From positions 1 through 64,000 of the forward strand of contig JBEAMJ010000037.1 of the NCBI GenBank assembly GCA_041166025.1: 64,000 bases of DNA, read 5' to 3'. A program made the translations under genes and the position numbers. Shown in pieces: positions 33,319 to 41,536 of this stretch. The notes under the pieces are model-generated. The model did no database searches. It was not told the origin of the DNA and worked only from the letters and a program-made list of their open reading frames with translations. Source of the DNA: UBA7672 sp041166025. Lineage in GTDB: Bacteria; Pseudomonadota; Alphaproteobacteria; Caulobacterales; Hyphomonadaceae. Positions within the stretch are counted from its first letter, which is position 1; every line of letters starts with the position of its first letter.

Positions 33319-34335
33319 ATGGCTGCGAAGAAGAGCAGTGTGAAGACACGAAGACCGCTGGCCGATCCAACGAAGTCTGACCTCATCGGTTATTACAAGG
33401 ATATGCTCCTCATCCGCCGGTTCGAGGAGAAGGCCGGCCAGCTTTACGGCATGGGCCTCATCGCCGGGTTCTGCCATCTGTATATTGGGCAGGAAGCGGT
33501 CGTTGTCGGCGTGCAGTCGGTGCTGGAGCCCGACGACCAGGTCATCACCGGCTATCGCGACCATGGACACATGCTGGCTGCAGGCATGACGTCGCGTGGC
33601 GTGATGGCTGAACTCACCGGCCGCGAGGGCGGATATGCCCGCGGCAAGGGCGGGTCGATGCACATGTTCAGCCGCGAGAAGAATTTCTTCGGCGGTCACG
33701 GCATCGTCGGCGCGCAGGTGCCGCTCGGAACCGGCCTGGCGTTCGCGAACAGGTACAAGGGGCAGGACAATGTCTGCGTCGCCTATTTCGGCGATGGCGC
33801 CTCGAATCAGGGCCAGGTCTACGAGGCCTTCAACATGGCCTCGCTCTGGAAGCTGCCCGTCGTCTACGTGATCGAGAACAACCAGTACGCCATGGGCACC
33901 TCCATTGCTCGCGCTTCCGCTGAAACAGAACTCTACAAGCGCGGCATCTCGTTTGAGATTCCGGGCGAGGAAGTCGACGGCATGGACGTCCTCGCCGTCC
34001 GCAAGGCCGCCGCGAAGGCGGTGCAGCGTGCGCGCGATGGCGATGGCCCGTACATCCTCGAGATGAAGACGTATCGGTATCGCGGCCACTCCATGTCTGA
34101 CCCCGCAAAGTACCGCACGCGCGAGGAAGTGCAGGACGTGCGCGAACACCGCGACCCGATCGAAATGCTCAAGAAGAAGCTGCTCGATGCAAAGCACGTC
34201 AACGAAGACGACCTCAAAAAGATCGAGGCCGAAGTGCGCGAGATCGTGAACGACAGCGCACAATTCGCGCAGGATAGTCCCGAACCGCATCCGGACGAGC
34301 TGTGGACCGACGTGGTGGTTGAGAGCCGGGCATGA
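33319..34335 (+). CDS. pdhA: Pyruvate dehydrogenase E1 component subunit alpha
   Basis: E1-alpha binds thiamine diphosphate and decarboxylates pyruvate together with E1-beta. The 338-residue product carries the E1 family motifs HLYIGQEA, GKGGSMHMF and the ThDP/Mg motif GDGASNQGQVYEAFNMA (about 157-173). The regulatory loop YRYRGHSMSDPAKYR is also present. It starts the pdh cluster. Its stop overlaps the next gene by four bases (ATGA), so translation is coupled to an unrelated VOC gene rather than directly to pdhB. Confidence 0.97.
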   Translation: MAAKKSSVKTRRPLADPTKSDLIGYYKDMLLIRRFEEKAGQLYGMGLIAGFCHLYIGQEAVVVGVQSVLEPDDQVITGYRDHGHMLAAGMTSRGVMAELTGREGGYARGKGGSMHMFSREKNFFGGHGIVGAQVPLGTGLAFANRYKGQDNVCVAYFGDGASNQGQVYEAFNMASLWKLPVVYVIENNQYAMGTSIARASAETELYKRGISFEIPGEEVDGMDVLAVRKAAAKAVQRARDGDGPYILEMKTYRYRGHSMSDPAKYRTREEVQDVREHRDPIEMLKKKLLDAKHVNEDDLKKIEAEVREIVNDSAQFAQDSPEPHPDELWTDVVVESRA

Positions 34336-34727
34336 GCAACCGTCCCGTCCATTTCGAGATCCACGCCAGCGATCCGAAGAAGTCTATTGCGTTCTACCAG
34401 GCGCTGTTCGGCTGGCGCTTCGATAGGTATCCGATGCCGATGCCCTACTGGGGCGTTGTCACCGGCAACGACAAGACGCCCGGCATCAACGGCGGGTTGA
34501 TGCAGCGCATGGGCCCGCCGCCGACTGACGGCGCCCCGGTGAATGCGTGGGTCGTGACAGTCGATGTTCCCAATGTCGACGAAGCGTTCGCGAGCGCGTT
34601 GAAGCTGGGCGGCGTGGCGGCCGTGCCCAAGCAGGCGATTCCGATGACCGGTTGGGTCGCCTATGTGAAAGATCCTGACGGCAACATCATCGGCCTCCAC
34701 CAGAACGATCCGAGGGCAGGCGCATGA
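34332..34727 (+). CDS. VOC-superfamily (glyoxalase-like) protein inside the pdh operon
   Basis: The 131-residue protein has the paired beta-alpha-beta-beta-beta units of the vicinal-oxygen-chelate fold. Unit one starts HFEIHASDPKKSIAFYQALFG, shown here in part. Unit two contains WVVTVDVPNVDEAFASA and ends WVAYVKDPDGNIIGLHQ. His near the start and Glu/His positions at strand ends could form a metal site, but I cannot assign a substrate. It overlaps pdhA and pdhB by four bases on each side, so it is made together with E1. A methylglyoxal or acyl-side-product role would be speculation. Confidence 0.85.
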   Translation: MSNRPVHFEIHASDPKKSIAFYQALFGWRFDRYPMPMPYWGVVTGNDKTPGINGGLMQRMGPPPTDGAPVNAWVVTVDVPNVDEAFASALKLGGVAAVPKQAIPMTGWVAYVKDPDGNIIGLHQNDPRAGA

Positions 34728-36169
34728 CCGACATCCTGATGCCCGCGCTGTCGCCCACCATGGAGGAGGGCAAGCTCGCCAAATGGCTGGTGAAGGAAGG
34801 CGACACCGTGAAGCCCGGCGATGTGATCGCCGAGATCGAAACCGACAAGGCGACGATGGAAGTTGAAGCCGTCGATGAAGGCGTCATCTCGAAGCTTATG
34901 GTTGCGGCGGGAACCGAGGGCGTGAAGGTCAACGCCGTCATTGCGCAGATTTCAAACCGTGACGCGGCGCCCGCCCCCAAGGCCAACGGCAAGGGTAAAT
35001 CCGGCGCGAAGGAAGCCGCCGCCCAGACCCGCGCCGAAGTGAAAGCCGGCGCCGCCGGCGGCAAGCCGGATGAAACGCTGGAGCAGAAGGCTCGCAATGA
35101 CGGCCATCGCCTTCGCGCGCCCGAGCAGAAAGTCGCCGCCGCCGAGGGTCTTCATGATCCGACCCTTCCCGAGGGCGTCACTTACAGAAAGACCGCGGTG
35201 CGTGATGCGCTGCGCGATGCCATCGCCGAGGAGATGCGACGCGACGAGAGCGTTTTTCTGATGGGCGAGGAAGTTGGCCAGTATCAGGGCGCGTACAAGG
35301 TGAGCCGGGGATTGCTGGAAGAGTTCGGCGACCGGCGCGTAATCGATACGCCAATAACCGAGTATGGCTTTGCGGGGCTTGGCGTGGGTGCAGCGTTTGG
35401 CGGGCTGAAGCCGATCGTCGAATTCATGACATTCAACTTTGCGATGCAGGCCATCGACCACATCATCAATTCGGCCGCCAAGACGCTCTACATGTCTGGC
35501 GGGCAGATGGGCTGTCCGATCGTGTTCCGCGGCCCCAACGGCGCGGCCTCCCGCGTCGCCGCCCAGCACAGTCAGGACTATTCCGCCTGGTATGGCCACG
35601 TCCCGGGCCTAAAGGTGATCGCACCGTATGACGCAGCCGACGCGAAGGGCCTGCTTAAGGCCGCTATCCGCGATCCCAATCCGGTGGTGTTTCTCGAACA
35701 CGAGTTGCTGTATGGCATCGAGTTCGACGTGCCTGAGGTCGAGGATTTCGTCCTCCCCATAGGCAAGGCGCGCATACGCCGCGAAGGCACGGACGTGACG
35801 CTGGTCGCCCACTCACGCATGGTGAAGTTGGCGCTCGATGCCGCCGAGGAGCTGGCCGGGCAGGGCATCGAGGCCGAGGTGATCGATCTGCGCTCGCTTC
35901 GCCCGCTCGACACTGCGACAGTGATCGAGAGCGTCAAGAAAACCAACCGCATCGTCTGCTGCGAGGAAGGCTGGCGCTTCTTCGGCGTTGGCGCCGAGAT
36001 CGCAGCAGCCGTCACCGAACACGCCTTCGACTATCTGGACGCCCCGCCTCTCCGGATCGCGCAGAAGGACGTCCCGCTACCTTACGCGGCGAACCTTGAG
36101 AAGCTGTCATTGCCGAACGCGCAGGACATTGTCGAGGCGGCGAGGAAGGTTTGCTATGTGGCGGACTAA
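34724..36169 (+). CDS. pdhB: Pyruvate dehydrogenase E1 component subunit beta with N-terminal lipoyl domain
   Basis: The 481-residue product begins with a biotinyl/lipoyl domain (about 1-78) whose lipoylated Lys lies in EIETDKATMEVEAVDEG. A charged Ala/Lys linker follows (about 80-150), then the E1-beta transketolase core (about 155-480) with VFLMGEEVGQYQGAY and PITEYGFAGLGVGAA. A lipoyl domain on E1-beta is a known alphaproteobacterial feature. Bases 34808-34860 in it are identical to 36524-36576 in pdhC. It overlaps the VOC gene upstream by four bases and the next small gene by 14. Confidence 0.97.
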   Translation: MTDILMPALSPTMEEGKLAKWLVKEGDTVKPGDVIAEIETDKATMEVEAVDEGVISKLMVAAGTEGVKVNAVIAQISNRDAAPAPKANGKGKSGAKEAAAQTRAEVKAGAAGGKPDETLEQKARNDGHRLRAPEQKVAAAEGLHDPTLPEGVTYRKTAVRDALRDAIAEEMRRDESVFLMGEEVGQYQGAYKVSRGLLEEFGDRRVIDTPITEYGFAGLGVGAAFGGLKPIVEFMTFNFAMQAIDHIINSAAKTLYMSGGQMGCPIVFRGPNGAASRVAAQHSQDYSAWYGHVPGLKVIAPYDAADAKGLLKAAIRDPNPVVFLEHELLYGIEFDVPEVEDFVLPIGKARIRREGTDVTLVAHSRMVKLALDAAEELAGQGIEAEVIDLRSLRPLDTATVIESVKKTNRIVCCEEGWRFFGVGAEIAAAVTEHAFDYLDAPPLRIAQKDVPLPYAANLEKLSLPNAQDIVEAARKVCYVAD

Positions 36170-36440
36170 GATAGGACTCGGTCTTGCCATTGCGACCACG
36201 GCGTACGCCTCAAGCGCGCCTGTCGAAATAGCGCCGATTGGCCCCAAGACCTACCGACTGTCTCTCGCGACTGACGTCGAGAAACCAGACGGACGTCACG
36301 CGGAGATTTCGCGACGAGCGTCCCTGTTGTGTGGAGGTTCTTACAAGCTCGCGTTCGATGGCGATCGCGTCAAAGTGTGCTCGGACGCTTGCGAAGCGTG
36401 GGAAGCATCGGTCGCCACCCTAACCTGCGAGGCAGCATGA
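36156..36440 (+). CDS. Small secreted protein of unknown function between pdhB and pdhC
   Basis: The 94-residue product has a short signal-peptide-like start (MWRTKIGLGLAIATTAYASS, about 20 residues) and a small mature domain of about 73 residues. Four cysteines occur in LLCGG, VCSDAC and LTC, enough for two disulfides. It overlaps pdhB by 14 bases and pdhC by four, so it should be translated with the complex although it appears to be exported. I do not recognise a family. Codon use looks like the neighbours. Confidence 0.65.
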   Translation: MWRTKIGLGLAIATTAYASSAPVEIAPIGPKTYRLSLATDVEKPDGRHAEISRRASLLCGGSYKLAFDGDRVKVCSDACEAWEASVATLTCEAA

Positions 36441-37756
36441 CCACTCCAATCACCATGCCTGCACTGTCGCCTACAATGGAGGAGGGGAACCTTGCCAAGT
36501 GGCATGTGAAGGTCGGCGACAGGGTGAAGCCCGGCGATGTGATCGCCGAGATCGAAACCGACAAGGCGACGATGGAGGTCGAAGCCGTCGATGAAGGCAC
36601 GGTGACGAAATTGCTCGTCGAGGAAGGCGCGCAGGGCGTGAAGGTCAACGCCGTGATCGCCGAGCTGGATGGCGATGGGGGCTGGGCTGCGCCCAAAGGC
36701 AATGACCGCGCCAAGGCGGAGACAAGATCCGAGCCTCCGAAACTTGAGGCGAAACCGGATCCGGAACCGCAGGGATCCAGCCTGGCAGCGCAACCGCAGG
36801 TGGCGTCGGCGCCCGCAACAGCAAAGAGTACCGGGCAGGCGCCCGGCAGTCCCAGAATACGCGCCTCGCCGCTCGCAAAACGTCTCGCCAAGATGGACGG
36901 CGTCGACCTGATCGGCCTCAAGGGCTCCGGCCCGCATGGACGGATCATCAAGGCCGACGTCCTGAAAGCGCCGAAGGGCGGCGCGGCGAAGCAAGCGTCG
37001 GTTCCCGGAGCCGGCGTCACCAGCCTCATCGAGCCGGCTGTGCTCGACGACCGCATCTATGCGCCAGATACCTATGAGCTCATCCCGCTCGATGGCGTAC
37101 GTAAAGTGACCGCGCGGCGGCTGACGCAGTCCTTCATGCAAGTCCCGCACTTCCCGCTCACGATCGATCTCGAGATCGATCATCTGCTCTCCGCCCGGGC
37201 ACGCATCAACGAGGCCGCCGCGGCGACGGGCACGAAGGTTTCGGTCAACGACATGCTGATCAAGGCTTGCGCCATGGCGCTGATGGCGCATCCCGACGCC
37301 AACGCCAGCTACACCGACAAGGGTATCGCCCAGCACAAGTCGGCGCATATCTCGGTTGCTGTGGCCATCCCCGGCGGACTCATCACGCCGGTGGTTCGCG
37401 ACGCGCAGAGCAAGGGCCTCGCTCAGATCGCGACGGAAATGAAGGACCTGGCAGCCCGTGCGCGCGACAAGAAGCTCAAGCCGCAGGAATACATGGGCGG
37501 CACCTTCTCGATCTCGAACCTCGGCATGATGGGCATCCGCCAGTTCGCCTCGATCATCAACCCGCCGGAGGGCATGATCCTTTCGGTTGGCGTCGGCGAG
37601 AAGCGCCCTGTGGTCAAGAACGATAGGGTGGAGATCGCCACAATGATGACCGTCACGCTCACCTGCGATCACCGTGTGGTCGATGGCGCCACCGGCGCTC
37701 GATGGCTCACGACCTTCAAGCAGTTCGTGGAAACGCCTGAAGCGATGCTGCTGTGA
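36437..37756 (+). CDS. pdhC: Pyruvate dehydrogenase E2, dihydrolipoyl acetyltransferase
   Basis: E2 is the core of the complex and passes the acetyl group to CoA. The 439-residue product has one lipoyl domain (1-78, Lys in EIETDKATMEVEAVDEG). A peripheral-subunit-binding domain follows (about 140-178, RASPLAKRLAKMDGVDL), then the CAT domain (about 210-439) with the catalytic DHRVVDGATGA segment. The ATG at 36437 overlaps the preceding small gene. The longer open frame upstream lies antisense-like over that gene and is not used. Sequence of the lipoyl domain is partly identical to that of pdhB. Confidence 0.97.
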   Translation: MTTPITMPALSPTMEEGNLAKWHVKVGDRVKPGDVIAEIETDKATMEVEAVDEGTVTKLLVEEGAQGVKVNAVIAELDGDGGWAAPKGNDRAKAETRSEPPKLEAKPDPEPQGSSLAAQPQVASAPATAKSTGQAPGSPRIRASPLAKRLAKMDGVDLIGLKGSGPHGRIIKADVLKAPKGGAAKQASVPGAGVTSLIEPAVLDDRIYAPDTYELIPLDGVRKVTARRLTQSFMQVPHFPLTIDLEIDHLLSARARINEAAAATGTKVSVNDMLIKACAMALMAHPDANASYTDKGIAQHKSAHISVAVAIPGGLITPVVRDAQSKGLAQIATEMKDLAARARDKKLKPQEYMGGTFSISNLGMMGIRQFASIINPPEGMILSVGVGEKRPVVKNDRVEIATMMTVTLTCDHRVVDGATGARWLTTFKQFVETPEAMLL

Positions 37757-37983
37757 TGTCGCTTCGCCTCAAACTGCTGATTGCTGTGCTCGCCCTCGGC
37801 CTCGCGGCGTTTGCAACGCTAGGTGACTTTTTCTTTGTCGGCGTCCTTGGTTTGCCGCCCGGCTCGGGCAGGATCGTGGTCGCGGCCGGCCTGCTTGTCA
37901 TCGGCGTCATCTGGTTTGTCTGGTCCGGCGTCAGTGTCCGCAGGACGCTCAGAAATGTGCGTACGCGGAGCACGCAGGACTGA
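37756..37983 (+). CDS. Small two-helix inner-membrane protein
   Basis: The 75-residue product has two hydrophobic segments (about 5-30 and 42-62) and a basic C-terminal tail, which should face the cytoplasm. Its ATG overlaps the pdhC stop as TGATG, so it is part of the operon. There is no recognisable family. I favour the ATG at 37756 over the GTG immediately before it. Coding status rests on the coupling and the clean hydrophobic pattern. Confidence 0.6.
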   Translation: MSLRLKLLIAVLALGLAAFATLGDFFFVGVLGLPPGSGRIVVAAGLLVIGVIWFVWSGVSVRRTLRNVRTRSTQD

Positions 37984-37997
37984 CCACGGAGCTTGCG

Positions 37998-38378
37998 ATG
38001 GATCACGTAAGCGCCGGATGCGCTGTCCTAGTGGGCGTCTTGCTGACGGGCTGTTCGCCGCAACCCGGCCCAGCCGCCAAGCTGACCATGGCAGACATTG
38101 CGCCGATCCTGACGCCGCTCACCTACCGCGAGGTGCTCGGCGAGAAATGCAATGAGCCCAATATGGCGGCAGGAACAGCCTTTATTGCGGACCTGAAGGC
38201 CGCGGGCGCGGCGGACACGCTGGTGAGGCAGGCCGCCGCAGAAGCGGATAGGATCGCGACGGCCGAGCGCGAGACACTCCCTGAATATGTCTGCACTGCC
38301 GAACTGTACGAGAGCACCGAAAAGAACGCAGCTTCAGCCCACAAGGCGTGGGCTGAGCTGAGGGCGCGGAAACCGTGA
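37998..38378 (+). CDS. Putative small lipoprotein in the pdh operon
   Basis: The 126-residue product has a signal peptide with a lipobox (VLLTGCSP, Cys19), so the mature protein is probably lipid-anchored in the envelope. The mature part is helical, Ala- and Glu-rich, with two more cysteines (EKCNEP, YVCTAEL) that could form a disulfide. It lies nine bases before lpd with GAGG between. I know no family. It adds a third envelope-type small gene inside a cytosolic complex operon. Confidence 0.65.
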   Translation: MDHVSAGCAVLVGVLLTGCSPQPGPAAKLTMADIAPILTPLTYREVLGEKCNEPNMAAGTAFIADLKAAGAADTLVRQAAAEADRIATAERETLPEYVCTAELYESTEKNAASAHKAWAELRARKP

Positions 38379-38387
38379 GGATGCGAA

Positions 38388-39803
38388 ATGGCTGACGCCA
38401 AAACCTATGACCTGATCGTCATCGGCTCCGGCCCCGGCGGCTATGTCGCCGCCATCCGCGCTTCGCAGCTTGGCCTGGGGGTTGCCATTGTCGAACGCGC
38501 CGAACTCGGCGGCATCTGCCTGAATTGGGGCTGTATCCCGACCAAAGCGCTGCTGCGCTCCAGCGAGGTGTTCCACCTCATCACGCACGCGAAGGACTAC
38601 GGCCTGTCGGTTGAAAATCCGAAGGTCATGATGGATGCAGTGGTGAGGCGATCGCGCGGCGTGGCGCAGCAGCTGTCCAGTGGCGTCACCTTTCTGATGA
38701 AGAAGCACAAGATCGATGTCCTCGTCGGCACGGCGCGGCTAGAGAAAGGTTCGCCGGCGCCGAGGGTGATTGTCGAGAAGGGCAAGGGCGAGGGGACGTA
38801 CCAGGCGAAGCACGTGATGATCGCCACCGGAGCCCGCGCACGCGAAATCCCCGATATCGGGCTCAAGGTGGATGGCAAGACCGTCTGGGCCTATCGCGAG
38901 GCCATGGTGCCGACCGAGATGCCGAAGCAGCTGCTGGTCATCGGCTCAGGCGCTATCGGCATCGAGTTCGCCAGCTTCTACCGCACGCTCGGCGCGGAGG
39001 TGACGGTCGTCGAAGCGCTCGACCGCATTCTGCCTGTGGAAGATGCGGAGATCTCCGCCTTCATGCTGAAGCAGCTCGGCAAGCAGGGCATCAAGTTCAT
39101 CACCTCGGCGCAGGTAAAATCCCTGAAAGTCGAGAGGGGCGTCGCTACGGCTGACGTGCAGGCCAAGGACGGCGCGCAGACGCTGAAGGCGGACAAGGTC
39201 ATCCTCGCGATTGGCATCGTCGGCAATGTCGAGAATCTTGGCCTCGAAACCGTGGGCGTGAAGGTTGAGAAGACCCACATCGTCACGGACGGATACGGCA
39301 AGACCGGCGTGCCGGGCCTCTACGCCATCGGCGATGTGACAGGTCCGCCGTGGCTGGCGCACAAGGCGATGCACGAAGGCGTCATCGTCGTCGAGGGGAT
39401 CGTCGGCAAGACGCCAAGCCACAAGTTCGATCCGTGGAATGTGCCGGGCTGCACCTACAGCCACCCTCAGGTCGCCAGCGTTGGACTGACGGAGGAAGCC
39501 GCTAAGAAAACCGGCAGGAAACTCAAAGTCGGAAAATTCCCCTTCATCGGCAACGGCAAGGCCATCGCGCTCGGCGAACCCGAAGGCATCGTGAAGACGA
39601 TCTTCGACGAAACCACCGGCGAGCTGCTCGGCGCCCACATGGCCGGCGAGGGCGTCACAGAACTCATCCAGGGCTATTGCATCGCGCGGCAAGGCGAACT
39701 GACCGAAGCCGAACTGATGGAAACGGTCTTCCCGCACCCGACGCTCAGCGAAATGATGCACGAGAGCGTGCTGGCTGCATACGGTCGGCCCCTGCACATT
39801 TGA
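38388..39803 (+). CDS. lpd: Dihydrolipoyl dehydrogenase (E3)
   Basis: E3 reoxidises the lipoyl arms using FAD and NAD. The 471-residue product has the FAD GSGPGGY motif (12-18), the redox disulfide in GGICLNWGCIPTKAL (about 41-55), an NAD-binding GSGAIG, and the C-terminal interface with the catalytic His in the HPTLSEMMHES region. It is the last housekeeping gene of the pdh cluster, following the lipoprotein. The stop is 29 bases before the interrupted TIR gene. Confidence 0.97.
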   Translation: MADAKTYDLIVIGSGPGGYVAAIRASQLGLGVAIVERAELGGICLNWGCIPTKALLRSSEVFHLITHAKDYGLSVENPKVMMDAVVRRSRGVAQQLSSGVTFLMKKHKIDVLVGTARLEKGSPAPRVIVEKGKGEGTYQAKHVMIATGARAREIPDIGLKVDGKTVWAYREAMVPTEMPKQLLVIGSGAIGIEFASFYRTLGAEVTVVEALDRILPVEDAEISAFMLKQLGKQGIKFITSAQVKSLKVERGVATADVQAKDGAQTLKADKVILAIGIVGNVENLGLETVGVKVEKTHIVTDGYGKTGVPGLYAIGDVTGPPWLAHKAMHEGVIVVEGIVGKTPSHKFDPWNVPGCTYSHPQVASVGLTEEAAKKTGRKLKVGKFPFIGNGKAIALGEPEGIVKTIFDETTGELLGAHMAGEGVTELIQGYCIARQGELTEAELMETVFPHPTLSEMMHESVLAAYGRPLHI

Positions 39804-39832
39804 TTCCCACTGAATCCGGCTAGTATCGCCCG

Positions 39833-40627
39833 ATGGGACAGGTCTTCATCTCCTATTCGACAACTGACTCGGTTGTTGCCGGCCAGGTCGCCCAGGCGCT
39901 TCGCGACTCCGGAATAAGAGTATGGATGGCGCCCTGATCCATAGAGCCCGGGCAGGCCTACAACGAGGCGATCGTCGCTGGCCTGCGCGAGTCGGATACA
40001 CTTGCCGTTCTGGTATCAAGTTCGGCGAATTCCTCGAAGCACGTGGCGCGCGAAGTGGGGCTCGCGGACGGGCAGGGCAAGCGGATCATTCCAATTCGCA
40101 TCGAAGCCATAGAGCCGTCAGATGGCCTGGCCTACTATCTCAGCCTTCCTCAATGGGTCGAATGGCACACGCAGGGGGCAGCGGCGCTGCAACCCCTGCT
40201 GACCATGCTCGGTGCGGAAAGCCGTGACGCTGCAGTTGAACCGCCGCATGCGGAACATCCAATCGCTTCATCAGCTTTAGGTCCCTCGACGCGCGTTGCT
40301 TCTCACCCGGCTCAAGGCGTGTCCTGCATCCGCATCGTCCGCGGCGATGCGCTGGCTTACCGTGCCCGGAAGTACGCCATCCTGGTTGACGGTCAGAAGG
40401 TGGCCGAAGTCGGCAATGCATCTTCGGTCGACGTAGCGGTTCAGGCTGGCGAGCATGCGGTTGCAGCACGAGTGGATTTCATCCGCAGTGACCCGCTTTC
40501 GGTTGCTGTCGCTCCAGGTGAAACAGCCGTGATTGATCTGGCGACCCCGGAATTGAAGGACGTCGGGGCTCAGCTGTCGAGCATCATCGGCTCATCCGGC
40601 TATCTTCGACTGACGCGCATCAGCTGA
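39833..40627 (+). pseudogene. TIR-domain protein gene interrupted by one in-frame TGA
   Basis: From ATG 39833 the frame reads MGQVFISYSTTDS, a typical TIR beta-A box, then continues to VWMAP and meets TGA at 39935-39937. The same frame goes on without a break to 40627 (264 codons in all). It continues with SIEPGQAYNEAI and LVSSSANSSKHVAREVG, whose Glu matches the catalytic Glu of NADase TIR domains. In intact relatives the stop position is usually Arg in APRxIxPG, so one CGA-to-TGA change explains it. The C-terminal part (about 165-250) looks like a small beta-sandwich. TIR proteins often act in antiphage defence. Confidence 0.8.
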
Positions 40628-40636
40628 CCGCGTCTG

Positions 40637-41044
40637 TCAGCCGCCATCCGGCATGAAGTTCAGAGCTACGCCGTTGATGCAGTAGCGCAGGCCCGTCGGC
40701 GGCGGGCCATCGGGGAAGACATGGCCCATGTGGCTGCCGCAGGTGGCGCAATGGACCTCGGTGCGCACCATGCCGTAGCTGCGGTCAATCGTTTCGCCGA
40801 GGGCGCCCTTGATGGGCGTCGTGAAGCTCGGCCAGCCTGTGCCGCTCTCGAATTTGACGGTGTTGTTGAACAGCGGCGTGTCGCATCCAGCGCACGAAAA
40901 CACGCCGGGGCGTTTTTCGTAGAGCAGCGCGCATGAGCCAGGAGCTTCGGTGCCATGGCGACGCATGACGGCATACTGCTCGGGCGTCAGGCGATTGCGC
41001 CATTCTGCATCGGTGCGTTCCACGCGATAGCGCATGTCACCCAT
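40637..41044 (-). CDS. msrB: Peptide-methionine (R)-S-oxide reductase
   Basis: MsrB repairs the R form of oxidised methionine. The 135-residue protein has both zinc CxxC pairs (CAGC and CATC), the GTGWPSF motif and the catalytic Cys in GLRYCINGVALNF. It has no signal peptide, so it is cytosolic. I chose ATG 41044, since the longer open frame runs into the neighbour's tail. It is the last gene of a closely spaced - strand cluster starting at 43919. Confidence 0.96.
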   Translation of the reverse strand: MGDMRYRVERTDAEWRNRLTPEQYAVMRRHGTEAPGSCALLYEKRPGVFSCAGCDTPLFNNTVKFESGTGWPSFTTPIKGALGETIDRSYGMVRTEVHCATCGSHMGHVFPDGPPPTGLRYCINGVALNFMPDGG

Positions 41045-41057
41045 CGTGGTCTCCTCT

Positions 41058-41510
41058 TCAGGCAGCCAATCTGGTCTCGCTGACGCGCGTCGCCAAGGCC
41101 CGGTTGGCGGCATCGTAGGCGGGAACAAACTTTTCCGTGACGGCCCTGTCGGTAATCCGATGCGTAATCAGGCCGGTGATGGTCTCGGTGTGCAACAAAC
41201 GCGTACCTTCGGGAGCAGGATCGAGCCGGAACACATGCTCACCGCGAAAAACGAAAGGGATTCCCCCTACCCAGACCAGCAGGCGTTCAGGTTTGAAGCG
41301 CATGATCCGGACAGTCATCCGCAAGGGCCTTCGCGGGTTCAGAGGGTTGGCAATGGTCATCCGCACCCGCTCACCCATGCGACCGAGACCGGCGGCCGAG
41401 GTGTTAAGCGGGTTCCACTCGCTGTAACGGCTGAAATCAGCCAGCACCACCCACACCCTTTCAGGCGAGGCAGGGAGGAAGGCTTCGGTGCGAATATGGC
41501 GTGCGACCAT
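41058..41510 (-). CDS. SRPBCC (START-like) family protein
   Basis: The 150-residue product has the helix-grip pattern of the SRPBCC superfamily: an N-terminal strand and helix with PASPERVWVVLADFSRYSEWNP, a central sheet of alternating strands, and a long C-terminal helix. These proteins bind hydrophobic ligands in a deep cavity. The ligand cannot be told from the sequence. It lies 13 bases upstream of msrB and 26 bases after the SDR gene, so probably in one operon. Confidence 0.85.
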   Translation of the reverse strand: MVARHIRTEAFLPASPERVWVVLADFSRYSEWNPLNTSAAGLGRMGERVRMTIANPLNPRRPLRMTVRIMRFKPERLLVWVGGIPFVFRGEHVFRLDPAPEGTRLLHTETITGLITHRITDRAVTEKFVPAYDAANRALATRVSETRLAA

Positions 41511-41536
41511 GCCCCGACGCCCCGGATCGGCTGCGG

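Noticed and set aside
36341..37672. A 443-codon open frame antisense to pdhC
   Set aside because: pdhC is unmistakable on the + strand; the antisense product has no recognisable domain.
39935..39937. TGA in the TIR frame read as selenocysteine
   Set aside because: The position is normally Arg in TIR proteins, selenocysteine has no role there, and no SECIS-like hairpin follows directly. A nonsense change is simpler.
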